Positions 32,048-40,559 of a DNA stretch of 64,000 bases are shown here, piece after piece. Both the position numbers and the translations under genes were made by a program. Position 1 is the first letter of the stretch; every line of letters starts with the position of its first letter. Under the pieces are notes generated by a model. The model saw only the letters and a program-made list of their open reading frames with translations, did no database searches and was not told the origin of the DNA. Origin of the DNA: JAJEAD01 sp964420925 (GTDB lineage: Bacteria; Pseudomonadota; Gammaproteobacteria; HK1); assembly GCA_964420925.1 (NCBI GenBank), contig CAYQVB010000041.1, positions 1 through 64,000 of the forward strand, written 5' to 3'.

Positions 32048-32173
32048 TTTATCAATTTTGGAATCTTTGATGATTATGCCACGAGATTCATCAAGATTCA
32101 TCAACTTCAGGAGATCTGATAAATCTTGATAGGAGTTTATCGGTAATCATCAAATCTCTCCGAATTGATGAAT
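32048..32173 (-). promoter_or_regulatory. AT-rich array of TTGATRAA/TTYATCAA half-sites before the Fic gene
   Basis: Nine copies of a 7-8 base half-site, in both orientations, occupy 126 bases: TTTATCAA 32048, TTTGATGA 32066, a tandem pair GATTCATCAA-GATTCATCAA at 32085-32104, GATAAA 32118, TTGATA 32126, TTTATC 32136, TCATCAAA 32147 and TTGATGAAT 32165. The base composition here is much more AT-rich than the surroundings. Position and repetition suggest an operator for a repressor, most simply the Fic protein's own winged helix or a LacI/XRE-type regulator not in this window. Confidence 0.6.
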
Positions 32174-32501
32174 CCAGGGAGATTCTCTGTCTGCCGGCCA
32201 CATTGGCGCCGAATCTGCATTCCGAACGATGGCATCGGGCAGATTGCATCCCGGGCGGTGGCATCGGCAGCGCACTGATCTCGAACGCATCGAAGCGGTG
32301 AAGGCCGCACGGCCAGAGGCGGTTCGTGCAGCCCTGCACTGAGGGCAGGTGTACAAGGCAGTAGCGAAGCAGAGAATCGTCGAACTCTCCGACCAGTTCG
32401 CCCGACTCGCCCAAATCCGGCGCCCGGGAGCCATCGGCCCTCGGGCAGGGGATGGAGTGAAGTTCCTATAATCCGCTCTCGTTCCGGCCCGCCACCCCAC
32501 C
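32174..32501. other. Intergenic region between Fic and agmatinase-like genes
   Basis: About 330 bases without a supported gene. It contains the Fic operator array at its left edge and the promoter for the rightward gene at its right edge. No repeat or RNA-like hairpin with convincing length was found. Confidence 0.4.
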
Positions 32502-32516
32502 ATGGAGGACCCCGCC

Positions 32517-33590
32517 ATGGCCGCATCCGACTACCCGACCTGGGAAGAGTTCACCACCACCAGCTTCGCGGCCCGGCACGAGTGGCCCCTGCTCGCGCCG
32601 GAAACACCTTCCTTCATGTCGCGCGACATCGCGAGAGAGCCCAAGGACCTCGAAGGGGCCGACGTGGTGATCATCGGGGCCCCCTACGTCGCCGCGTCCG
32701 GCGGCTACTACGCGGGGGTGCCGATGGAGGACTGGATCGCAGCGCCGAAGCGGGTGCGCCAGCAGTCCGCGCGCTACCCCTCGGGCTACATCCAGGACTT
32801 CGACCTCGACGTCTTCGAGCACCTGCGGATGGTGGACTACGGCGACGCCGACATCCCCGAATCGGTGATGCACGACCAGACGGCGGAGAACGTGCTCGCC
32901 GCCCAGGCCGCGGTGGAGGACAAGGTCAACGATGCGCTCCGCGCCGGGGCGGTGCCGGTGGTGATCGGGCAGAACAGTCCCTGCGGGAGCTTCGCGATCG
33001 CCAAGCCCTGCGCAGAGCACGTCGACGGCCCGGTCGGCTGCGTGAGCCTCGACACCCACTGGGACGCGAGCAAGCTCGACTACCTCACCGGCGACCCGCG
33101 CATCGCCGGCTCCTCCTCGTGGAAGCACAAGATGTACGAGTTCCTCGACAACATGCACCCGCGGCACCTCGTCGAGATCGGCGAGCGCGGCATGCTCGAG
33201 GACAAGGACATCGTGCGCCGCTACCTGCGCGAGGGCGCGCGCTTCATCAGCGCCTGGGAGCTGCGCACGAGCCTCGGCATCGAAGGCCTGGTGGGCGAGC
33301 TCGACCGCGCGTGGGACGGCACCAAGGGGGTCTACGTCCACTTCGACATGGACTGCATCGGCGGCTCCGGCCCCGCCCCCGGCGACATCCTCGGCGAGCT
33401 CGCCGAGCCGATGGGCATGACCGACTACGAGACCATCCGCATCGCCCACGAGATAGGCCGGCGCGGCCTGACCGGCATGAGCTTCATCTGCATACCGCCC
33501 GGCTCCGCCGTCATCTACCGGGTGATCGTCTACATCGTCATGTATCTCGCCGCCGGCCTCGCGCTGCGCAAGCTGGGGCGGGGCGCCTGA
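32517..33590 (+). CDS. Agmatinase/arginase-family protein lacking one metal ligand
   Basis: 357 residues with the ureohydrolase alpha/beta fold. The family metal motifs are recognisable but altered: GGDHS reads GQNSP (151-155), so the His is replaced by Asn; DAHxD is kept as DTHWD (179-183); the DxDxxDP motif reads DMDCIGGSGPAPGD (277-290), keeping two Asp. The start is ATG 32517, seven to eight bases after GGAGG (32504-32508), and not ATG 32502, which has no ribosome site. The C-terminus carries a hydrophobic segment (AVIYRVIVYIVMYLAAGLA). It may bind one Mn(II) only or act on another guanidino/amidino substrate. It is convergent with the LLM gene at 33600. Confidence 0.8.
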   Translation: MAASDYPTWEEFTTTSFAARHEWPLLAPETPSFMSRDIAREPKDLEGADVVIIGAPYVAASGGYYAGVPMEDWIAAPKRVRQQSARYPSGYIQDFDLDVFEHLRMVDYGDADIPESVMHDQTAENVLAAQAAVEDKVNDALRAGAVPVVIGQNSPCGSFAIAKPCAEHVDGPVGCVSLDTHWDASKLDYLTGDPRIAGSSSWKHKMYEFLDNMHPRHLVEIGERGMLEDKDIVRRYLREGARFISAWELRTSLGIEGLVGELDRAWDGTKGVYVHFDMDCIGGSGPAPGDILGELAEPMGMTDYETIRIAHEIGRRGLTGMSFICIPPGSAVIYRVIVYIVMYLAAGLALRKLGRGA

Positions 33591-33599
33591 GCGCGGCGC

Positions 33600-34640
33600 C
33601 TACAGGAGCGGCATCAGCTCCGCCGCCATGCGGCGCATCATTTCGGTGTCGTCCTGGATCGAGAAGAGCACGGAGGAAATGCCGCGCACCCCGAGCGGCC
33701 GGAGTGCGTCGCACTGCTCGGCCACCTCTTCGGCGGAGCCGGAGGCGAGGAAGAAGTCGATGACCCGCTGGGTGGTGAACTCGGTCTGCGGCCCGCCGAT
33801 CCGTTCCGTCCAGTAGGGGTCCCAGTTGTCGTAAATCTGCCGGAACTCGTCGAGGAGGCCGGGATGGGCGCGGTCGAGGCGGGCTCTCAGGTCCGCGACC
33901 TCCGGGTTGTTCTGCTTCAGGATCTGGTAGAGCTCCCAGGTCGCGGTGGCCGCGTAGGGGGCCATCTCGCGCCGGACCGCGGCCTTCGAGTCGGCGAGAT
34001 AGCACTGGGTGCGGACCCACACCTCCACCTCCGACGGGTCCCTTCCTGCCGCCTCGGCGCCGCGCGCGATCTGGTCCATGCGCCACTGCTGGAGCACCGG
34101 GTCCATTCCGATGCTGAACACGGCGTGGCCAAGCTCGCCCGCGATCCGGCAGGTCCTCGGACCCGCCACCGCCACCCACATCGGCACCGGCCGGCCGACG
34201 TAGCGGGAGCGGCGAATCCACTCGCTGTGCCAGGAGTTGCCCTGCCACTCGCCCTCCCCGCCCGCGGAGTACTCGTTGATGAAGCGGATCGCCTCGCGCA
34301 GCTCGCGCATCCGCACCCCCCGGGTGAGGTACTGCCCGTAGGGTCCTCCCGCCCCGATCCCGACGAAGGCGCGATCGCCGGAGAGCTCCCGCAGCGAAGC
34401 CACCGCGTTCGCGATGGCGCCCGGATGGTAGGTCGCGGGGTTGGTCACGCCGTGTCCGACCTGGATGCGCGAAGTCGCCGCCGCAGCCAGCGTCATCATG
34501 ACGTGCACCTCCTGGGAGAGGGTGCCCATGTCGATCATGGTGACGTGGTGGTAGCCGAGCTCCTCCGCGAGCTGCGCGTAGCGCGCGACGCTGTGGACAT
34601 CCTGGTCCTGACCCAGGCCGAGGCCGAATGCGAGACTCAT
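33600..34640 (-). CDS. LLM-class flavin-dependent oxidoreductase
   Basis: 346 residues, paralogous to the enzymes at 29520 and 54474. Markers are MSLAFGLGLGQDQD, YHHVTMID, RIQVGHGVTNPATYHP and FVGIGAGGPYGQYL, and the C-terminal GSAEEVAEQCDALRPLGVRGISSVLF. The active-site region is of the F420/FMN type without a bound-flavin Cys. ATG 34640 is followed by no upstream gene; 34641-34997 (357 bases) holds nothing I can identify except the promoter. Shared segments with its two paralogues suggest duplication within this chromosome (inference). Confidence 0.88.
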   Translation of the reverse strand: MSLAFGLGLGQDQDVHSVARYAQLAEELGYHHVTMIDMGTLSQEVHVMMTLAAAATSRIQVGHGVTNPATYHPGAIANAVASLRELSGDRAFVGIGAGGPYGQYLTRGVRMRELREAIRFINEYSAGGEGEWQGNSWHSEWIRRSRYVGRPVPMWVAVAGPRTCRIAGELGHAVFSIGMDPVLQQWRMDQIARGAEAAGRDPSEVEVWVRTQCYLADSKAAVRREMAPYAATATWELYQILKQNNPEVADLRARLDRAHPGLLDEFRQIYDNWDPYWTERIGGPQTEFTTQRVIDFFLASGSAEEVAEQCDALRPLGVRGISSVLFSIQDDTEMMRRMAAELMPLL

Positions 34641-34997
34641 GCCATCTCCTTCATCTCAGTGCGCCGGCAGCAGTCGGACCGGATCCGCCCACGTCGTCCA
34701 AGCTCCGGCCACCAAGCCGACCACATGTGCTGAAACACACTTCCGGCCACACGGAACTTCCCATTGCCGCCTGCGTTTCGTGCGTTCCCGCTAAACGAGG
34801 GCATGAAACGGCGTTCTGCGCGGACCCAACCGTTCCTGCGGAAACGGAAATCGAAGTGCCGACTTCCGCAAGTCTCAAGCGCGCGATATCCCGACCGCGG
34901 CGTGGCATGAAACGATCCCGAGCCACGAGACAGCGCCACTCCCGGAGTACTTGCGAGTCTCGAGGGGAAAGGAGCGGCCGAGGCGCCTGGCGGCGCG

Positions 34998-36056
34998 TCA
35001 CGCCGCCACCTTCGAGCGCTCCGCGAAGGCCGGCATCACCTCGGCCACGAAGAGCTCGAACGAGCGCCGCTGCTGCGGGATCGGCAGACCGTAGCTCCCC
35101 ATGTAGCAGAAGGCGTCGACGCCAAGCGCCTCGTAGCGTCTGAGCTTCTCGATCACCTCGTCCGGAGTGCCGAGGATCAGGTTCTCCTTGAGCGCCGCGG
35201 GCTCGTAGGCGGCCTGGTTGGTGAGCAGGGCGGGGTCCGGCTCTTCGGGGAAGCCGCTCCGGACCGGGGCGAGATTGCGGAACAGGTTCTCGAACTGCCG
35301 CCCCTGGCGCACGATCGCCTCGACGAAGACGTCGAGCTCTTCCGGTCTTTCGTAGATGCCGGTGTGGCGCATGGTCATGAAGCGGGGGCGCGGCACGTCC
35401 GGGTTCGCCGCGAGCGCCGCCTCGAACTGCGCCTTGTACTTCTCCACTTCGGAGAAGGGACGAGTGAGTCCCCAGGACATGATGTGGCAGCCTTCCTTGA
35501 GCGCGGCGTTGTAGGTGCCGGGGTCGCGGGCCGCCACCCAGAAGGGCGGGTGCGGCTTCTGCACCGGCTTGGGGCAGGAGGTGGCGTCGGGGAACTGCCA
35601 GTACTTGCCCTCGTGCGCGACGTCGCCCTGCCAGAGCTTCTTCAGCAGGGGGATCATCTCCAGCATCATCGGCACGCCGAGATTCTGGTCCATGCCTCCG
35701 GCGAGGCGATCGAACTCGCGCTGGTAGGCGCCGCGGCCGATGCCGAACTCGAGCCGTCCGCCCGATATGAGATCGAGGAGCGCCGCCTCTCCCGCGAGCT
35801 TGATGGGGTGCCAGTAGGGCGCCACCACCACCGCGGTGCCGAGGCGGATGCGCCGGGTGCGCGCGGCGAAATGGGCGAGAAGCTGGAAGGGGCCGGGCGC
35901 GATCGTCATCTCGAGGGCGTGGTGCTCCGCCGCCCACACGATCTCGAAGCCGGCCCGGTCGGCGAGCTCCACCATCGCCGTGGTGTGCTCCAGCACCTCC
36001 ACCATGTCGGTGTCCGGGCTCAAGCGCTCCATGTTGATGACGAGATGGAATTGCAT
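34998..36056 (-). CDS. LLM-class flavin-dependent oxidoreductase (alkanesulfonate monooxygenase-like)
   Basis: 352 residues. It has MQFHLVINMERLSPDTD, the FQLLAHFAARTRRIRLGTAVVVAPYWHP block with the family Trp/His, LEFGIGRGAYQREFDR and the late GTPDEVIEKLRRYEALGVDAFCYM. This branch contains SsuD/LadA-like monooxygenases that use reduced FMN supplied by a separate reductase; none is visible nearby. The start ATG 36056 follows AAGGAG on the minus strand about 11 bases away. A divergent Nudix gene begins 142 bases upstream, so that gap carries both promoters. Confidence 0.88.
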   Translation of the reverse strand: MQFHLVINMERLSPDTDMVEVLEHTTAMVELADRAGFEIVWAAEHHALEMTIAPGPFQLLAHFAARTRRIRLGTAVVVAPYWHPIKLAGEAALLDLISGGRLEFGIGRGAYQREFDRLAGGMDQNLGVPMMLEMIPLLKKLWQGDVAHEGKYWQFPDATSCPKPVQKPHPPFWVAARDPGTYNAALKEGCHIMSWGLTRPFSEVEKYKAQFEAALAANPDVPRPRFMTMRHTGIYERPEELDVFVEAIVRQGRQFENLFRNLAPVRSGFPEEPDPALLTNQAAYEPAALKENLILGTPDEVIEKLRRYEALGVDAFCYMGSYGLPIPQQRRSFELFVAEVMPAFAERSKVAA

Positions 36057-36197
36057 GGAAGGGAAGCTCCTTGCCCGAATTCTCGTCCCCACTCCGCTCC
36101 GGCGCCGGAGGGCATGCCGAGGAGGACGGAAGTACGGCATTGAAAGGCGCGAGGCCGGCATTCTATCTTCGGCCGCCGGAACCATGCCAACGCCGAC

Positions 36198-36755
36198 ATG
36201 CATCGAAACGGACTGAGGGCGCTGCTCGCGGCGTACCGGGCGCGCTGGTCGCAGGAGGCGGACACCGTCTTGCGCTTCGACGCCTTCGTGGACCGGCATC
36301 CGGACTGCTTCGAACGCACCTGCCGGCCGGGACACATCACCGGCTCCGCGTGGCTGGTGGACGCCGCGGGCGAGCGGGTGCTGCTCACCCACCACCGCAA
36401 GCTCGGGCGCTGGCTGCAGCTCGGCGGGCACAGCGACGGCGACCCCGACCCCCTCGCGGTCGCGCTGCGCGAGGTGCGCGAGGAGTCGGGACTCGCGGTG
36501 CGGGCGCTCGACGATGCGATCTTCGACCTCGACATGCACCGCATCCCGGCCCGTGGCGACGAGCCCGCGCACCTGCACTACGACGTGCGCTTTCTCGTCG
36601 TGGCCGAGGGCGAGCGCTTCCGGAAGAACGACGAGTCCCACGCCCTCGCATGGGTGCCCGTCGGCGCGGTCCACTCGCTCACCGGGGAGGAGTCGGTGCT
36701 TCGCATGGCGCGGAAGTGGGAGGTTTGGCGCGGTGCTATATTCCGCCGCCCATGA
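36198..36755 (+). CDS. Nudix hydrolase
   Basis: 185 residues. The Nudix box reads GGHSDGDPDPLAVALREVREESGL with the REVREE core intact. The first Glu of the consensus GX5E is here an Asp, a tolerated variant. The order of elements (N-terminal beta strands, box at about 78-100, C-terminal helix) and the length fit small pyrophosphohydrolases. Such enzymes cleave nucleoside diphosphates linked to other moieties; substrate unknown. The next gene, a methyltransferase-like protein, follows after a palindromic repeat. The ribosome site before ATG 36198 is weak. Confidence 0.82.
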   Translation: MHRNGLRALLAAYRARWSQEADTVLRFDAFVDRHPDCFERTCRPGHITGSAWLVDAAGERVLLTHHRKLGRWLQLGGHSDGDPDPLAVALREVREESGLAVRALDDAIFDLDMHRIPARGDEPAHLHYDVRFLVVAEGERFRKNDESHALAWVPVGAVHSLTGEESVLRMARKWEVWRGAIFRRP

Positions 36756-36770
36756 ACGCCCCGGACGCCA

Positions 36771-36948
36771 GCCTGCACTTCTCGGCAAGCTTCGTAGCGA
36801 GGGCGCCGAGGCGCCGCAGTGAGCGGGCGCACGGACTGAGAGACACTGAAGGCATAGTAGAAACTATGTCGAAGTGGCTCGAGGGAGTACGCCCGCTCAC
36901 TGCGAGTGGATCGGCGTCCGCAGCAGGAGCTTGCTGAGAAATGCAGGC
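36771..36948. repeat. MITE-like palindromic repeat, copy B
   Basis: 178 bases bounded by 21-base inverted repeats (36771-36791 and 36928-36948) that differ from perfect complementarity at two positions. Internal blocks match copy A at 13208-13385 (GCGAGGGCGCC, CGCACGGAC, GTCGAAG, CTCGAGGGAGTACG, GGCGTCCGCAGCAGGA). The right arm includes the ATG at 36941 of the following gene, so the element supplies its ribosome region or interferes with it. Confidence 0.75.
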
Positions 36949-38071
36949 CAATAGCGACCGTCCTTTTCGCTTCTTCGACAACCGCGAGAAGTACCTGCTC
37001 TTCGTCACCACCTGCGGGGAGAAGTGGGCGATCGGCGAGCGGGTGGGGGACGAGCTGCACCATCTCCGGCCGACCCCGCCGGCACTGCGGGTTTTCGACG
37101 CGGGCACCGGGGACGGCACGGTCATGGCGAGCGTGCTGCGGCGCCTGCACGGCGCATTCCCCACCGTACCCTTCGTGGTCACCGGCAAGGAGATAAGCCT
37201 CGAGGACGTGCGCCTGACGCTCGAGAAGCTTCCCGACCGTTTCTCCGAGCACCCGCAGACGGTGGTCCTGCTCACCAATCTCAACTATCGCGAGGCGCCG
37301 GACCTGCTGCCCGGAGACCCGCAGGCCCGCAGCCGGCTGAACTGGAACGAGGTGGCGCTCGAGGGGCACTGCGCGCACGAGTTCGACCGGCAGCTCAACG
37401 CGCTGCGCCCGCGCCTGGCCGAGTGGTGGAAGGTCGAGACCAGTTCGCGCACCGGCAATCCCGTGTACGTGGCGCCCTCGGTGCTCGTGCTCTATCGCGC
37501 CGATCACCGCTTCTCGCTGGACAACGTCATTCCGCGCCGCGAGGAGAAAGCCCCCGCTTATGACCTCGTGATCGCGGCGCAACCCTACCGGGCGCGCCAT
37601 CCCACGAGCTTCAAGGTGCGCTACGTGCTGGCGCCGCTCGCCCGCGCGCTCGCGCCGGGGGGGCGCATGATCGCCATCCAGTCCACCGGCCAGGACCCCG
37701 GCATGGAGATCATCCGCAAGGTGTGGCCGGGAGAGGAGCCCTTCCGGACCCCCGGGCCGATGCTGGCCGAGGCCCTGCACCGGCACCTGGAAGGCGAGCT
37801 GCCGGATCGGACCTACGAGAGCACAATCGAATCGAGCGCACTGTTCCGCTACCGCCTGCACGTGATGCCGAACGAGGTGGAAGAGCACATCGGCACCTCC
37901 ACCCTGCTTGCGGCGTGGAATGCCGCGGTCTACGTCGCCCAGATCGACGATGCCCGCGTCACCGAGGCGATGTCGAGCGGCGAATACCTGCATGCCACCG
38001 GGGAGGTCCTCGCCCGCCACGGCGGGCTGTGGTTCACCGACGAATCCTTCGTGATGACGCGGCGCGCCTGA
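36941..38071 (+). CDS. SAM-dependent methyltransferase-like protein
   Basis: 376 residues with a Rossmann-like methyltransferase core. Motif I is VFDAGTGDGTVMASVL (about 48-63), followed by VVTGKEISLEDVRLTLEKL at the strand-2 position. There is a later LAPGGRMIAIQST segment, the usual post-motif IV strand and turn. I cannot name the methyl acceptor. Residues 1-20 (MQANSDRPFRFFDNREKYLLF) are partly encoded by the flanking mobile repeat, so the true start could have been displaced; no in-frame ATG with a better site is obvious. It is convergent with the VWA gene, whose stop lies one base past this stop codon. Confidence 0.68.
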   Translation: MQANSDRPFRFFDNREKYLLFVTTCGEKWAIGERVGDELHHLRPTPPALRVFDAGTGDGTVMASVLRRLHGAFPTVPFVVTGKEISLEDVRLTLEKLPDRFSEHPQTVVLLTNLNYREAPDLLPGDPQARSRLNWNEVALEGHCAHEFDRQLNALRPRLAEWWKVETSSRTGNPVYVAPSVLVLYRADHRFSLDNVIPRREEKAPAYDLVIAAQPYRARHPTSFKVRYVLAPLARALAPGGRMIAIQSTGQDPGMEIIRKVWPGEEPFRTPGPMLAEALHRHLEGELPDRTYESTIESSALFRYRLHVMPNEVEEHIGTSTLLAAWNAAVYVAQIDDARVTEAMSSGEYLHATGEVLARHGGLWFTDESFVMTRRA

Positions 38072-39262
38072 TCACGGCGCGCGCCGCCGGCGCAGCTCCG
38101 CCATCCCCGAGTCGAGGCCCGCGATGGTGAGCGGGAACATCCGGGCGCCCATCATCTCACGGGTCATCTGGATGGACTGGGTGAAGGGCCAGTACTGCTC
38201 CGGGATCGGGTTCAGCCAGATTGCGAAGGGCCAGGTCTCGAGCACGCGGCCCATCCACGCCGCGCCCGATTCCTCGTTCCAGTGTTCGACGCTGCCCCCG
38301 GCCATGGCGATCTCGTAGGGGCTCATGCTGGCGTCCCCTACGAAGATGACCTTGTGCTCGGCGCCGTACTTGTGGAGGAGATCCATGGTGGGGATGCGTT
38401 CGGTGTGGCGGCGCCGGTTGTCCTTCCACACCCCTTCGTAGATGAAGTTGTGGAAGTAGAAGTGCTCGAGGTGCCGGAACTCGCCGCGCGCGGCCGAGAA
38501 GAGCTCTTCGCACACCTTGACGTGGTCGTCCATCGAGCCGCCGACATCGAGGAAGAGCAGCACCTTCACCGCGTTGTGCCGCTCCGGGACCATGCGGATG
38601 TCGAGCAGGCCGGCGTTGCGCGCGGTCGAGCGCACCGTGCCGTCGAGGTCGAGCTCGCTCGCCGCACCCTCGCGCGCGAAGCGCCGGAGCTTGCGCAGCG
38701 CCACCTTCATGTTCCGGGTGCCGAGCTCCACTGTATCGTCGAAGTTGCGGAACTCGCGGCGGTCCCAGACCTTAACGGCGCGCCGGTGGCGCGAGCCGGG
38801 CTGCCCGATGCGCACGCCCTCCGGGTTGTAGCCGAAGGCGCCGAAGGGGGAACGGCCCGCGGTGCCGATCCACTTGTTGCCGCCCTGGTGGCGCTTCTCC
38901 TGCTCTTCGAGGCGTTTGCGGAGCTCTTCCATGAGCTTCTCGAAGCCGCCCATCGCCTCGATGCGGACCTTCTCCTCCTCGCTCAAGTGCAGCTCCGCCT
39001 GCCGCTCGAGCCACTCCTCGGGGATCTCCCCGTAGAGCCCCTCGAAACGCTCTTCCATCCCCTTGAAGTACACCCCGAAGCACTGGTCGAAGCGGTCGAA
39101 GTGCCGCTCGTCCTTCACCAGCGCGGCACGCGCGAGGGCGTAGAAGTCGTCCACCCCGAGCATCGCGACCCGGCGCTCGAGCGCCTTGAGCAGAGTGAGG
39201 AACTCGGTGATCGAAACCGGGATTTCGTAGCGGCGCAGCTTGAAGAAGAAATCAACGAGCAT
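38072..39262 (-). CDS. VWA-domain protein of the CoxE type
   Basis: 396 residues. A helical N-terminal half (MLVDFFFKLRRYEIPVSITEFLTLLKALE, typical of CoxE-like proteins) precedes a von Willebrand A domain whose MIDAS reads DVGGSMDD (239-246), with a later DASMS, and the terminal AGLDSGMAELRRR. CoxE-like VWA proteins act with MoxR ATPases to insert metals or mature oxidoreductases. The gene directly follows the MoxR-like gene with an 11-base overlap, confirming the pair. No dehydrogenase subunit genes are adjacent, so the client is unknown. It ends next to the methyltransferase-like gene. Confidence 0.88.
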   Translation of the reverse strand: MLVDFFFKLRRYEIPVSITEFLTLLKALERRVAMLGVDDFYALARAALVKDERHFDRFDQCFGVYFKGMEERFEGLYGEIPEEWLERQAELHLSEEEKVRIEAMGGFEKLMEELRKRLEEQEKRHQGGNKWIGTAGRSPFGAFGYNPEGVRIGQPGSRHRRAVKVWDRREFRNFDDTVELGTRNMKVALRKLRRFAREGAASELDLDGTVRSTARNAGLLDIRMVPERHNAVKVLLFLDVGGSMDDHVKVCEELFSAARGEFRHLEHFYFHNFIYEGVWKDNRRRHTERIPTMDLLHKYGAEHKVIFVGDASMSPYEIAMAGGSVEHWNEESGAAWMGRVLETWPFAIWLNPIPEQYWPFTQSIQMTREMMGARMFPLTIAGLDSGMAELRRRRAP

Positions 39263-40106
39263 TGCGGCGGTGCAGGAAGGCGAGCCGCTCGAAGAGGTGC
39301 ACGTCCTGCTCGTTCTTGAGCAGCGCGCCGTAGAGCGGCGGGATGGCCTGGCGCGCGTCCTGGTCGCGCAGCACCTCGGGCGGGATGTCCTCGGCGACGA
39401 GCAGCTTGATCCAGTCGAGGAGCTCCGAGGTCGAGGGCTTCTTCTTGAGCCCCGGCACCTCCCGCATCTCGAAGAAGGTCTCGAGCGACTCGCGCAGCAG
39501 GTCCTGCTTGAGGCCGGGGAAGTGCACCCCGACGATGCGGGTCATCGTCTCCCGGTCGGGGAAACGGATGTAGTGGAAGAAGCAGCGCCGGAGGAAGGCG
39601 TCGGGCAGCTCCTTCTCGTTGTTGCTGGTGATGAAGATGATGGGGCGGTGGCGCGCGACCACCGTCTCGCGGGTCTCGTAGACATAGAACTCCATGCGGT
39701 CGAGCTCGTGCAGGAGATCGTTCGGAAACTCGATGTCCGCCTTGTCGATCTCGTCGATGAGGAGGACCGGCCGGACCTCAGACGCGAAGGCTTCCCAGAG
39801 CTTGCCGCGCACGATGTAGTTGCGGATGTCGTGGACCCGGTCGTCCCCGAGCTGGGAGTCACGCAGGCGGGCGACCGCGTCGTACTCGTAGAGCCCCTGG
39901 CTCGCCTTGGTGATCGACTTGATGTGCCAGGGAATGAGCGGCGCCCCGATGGCGCGGGCGACCTCCTCGGCGAGCATCGTCTTGCCGGTGCCCGGCTCGC
40001 CCTTGACGAGGAGGGGACGCTCCAGCGTAATCGCCGCATTGACCGCGAGCATCAGGTCGCCGGTGGCGACGTAGGTGTCGGTCCCTTCGAATCGTGCTTC
40101 GGCCAT
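39252..40106 (-). CDS. MoxR-type AAA+ ATPase
   Basis: 284 residues. Walker A is GEPGTGKT (36-43), Walker B is VLLIDEID (114-121), followed by the sensor-1 Asn in ITSNNEKELPDAFLRRCFFHY and an arginine finger in RRC. The protein is short and ends in KNEQDVHLFERLAFLHRR, as in MoxR chaperones that partner VWA proteins. The start is ATG 40106; the long frame beyond it to 40493 is not family-like. It lies upstream of the CoxE-like VWA gene, and the two form an operon on the minus strand. 40107-40559 is divergent with the small membrane-protein gene and shows no gene. Confidence 0.92.
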   Translation of the reverse strand: MAEARFEGTDTYVATGDLMLAVNAAITLERPLLVKGEPGTGKTMLAEEVARAIGAPLIPWHIKSITKASQGLYEYDAVARLRDSQLGDDRVHDIRNYIVRGKLWEAFASEVRPVLLIDEIDKADIEFPNDLLHELDRMEFYVYETRETVVARHRPIIFITSNNEKELPDAFLRRCFFHYIRFPDRETMTRIVGVHFPGLKQDLLRESLETFFEMREVPGLKKKPSTSELLDWIKLLVAEDIPPEVLRDQDARQAIPPLYGALLKNEQDVHLFERLAFLHRRNAR

Positions 40107-40559
40107 GTGCGGGCGCTCTCCCTCGGCGGCGTCGGGGTGGTCGGCGGTTTGAGGCGGTTGCGGGTTGAGGCGGTTGCGGGTTGGGAGTGGTGGCGTGAGC
40201 GGTCCGGGCGGCTCTGGGCGGCTCGAGCGGCTCGAACGGCGGCACAGTGTAGACCATCGGGTGAGGGTGGCCCGGGGCAATTGCCGGACCGCTCGATCCG
40301 GCCAAAGTGCCCCAAACACGGAATTGCAGACACTCCTAGCCGCCGCGCAATCGGCGTTCCATCGAAAACGATCCCCTCGCCTACTCTCGCCGCGCTCGAA
40401 ACCGACGGCCTCAGGCGCCCAAGGGCGATTGCGCGGCACGGCATCGCGGAGTCCACTACCGGCTCCGGCGAGGGAGTCGAGGACGGCGCGCACCGCGCCC
40501 CGGAGCGTCTCCCATTACCCCAACTGCGGCCAAGGGACTACACTGGGCAGAGCAACGCC
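40107..40559. other. Divergent intergenic region
   Basis: About 450 bases between the MoxR-like gene and the small coiled-coil membrane protein gene. Near 40150-40200 it shows a simple tandem of GGTTGCGGGTTG-type units. Otherwise nothing was recognised. Promoters for both genes must be here. Confidence 0.35.

Noticed and set aside
36736..37284. 182-residue minus-strand open frame across copy B of the repeat
   Set aside because: It translates the mobile repeat and the antisense of the methyltransferase-like gene. Shadow frames of this kind are often annotated but have no independent support.
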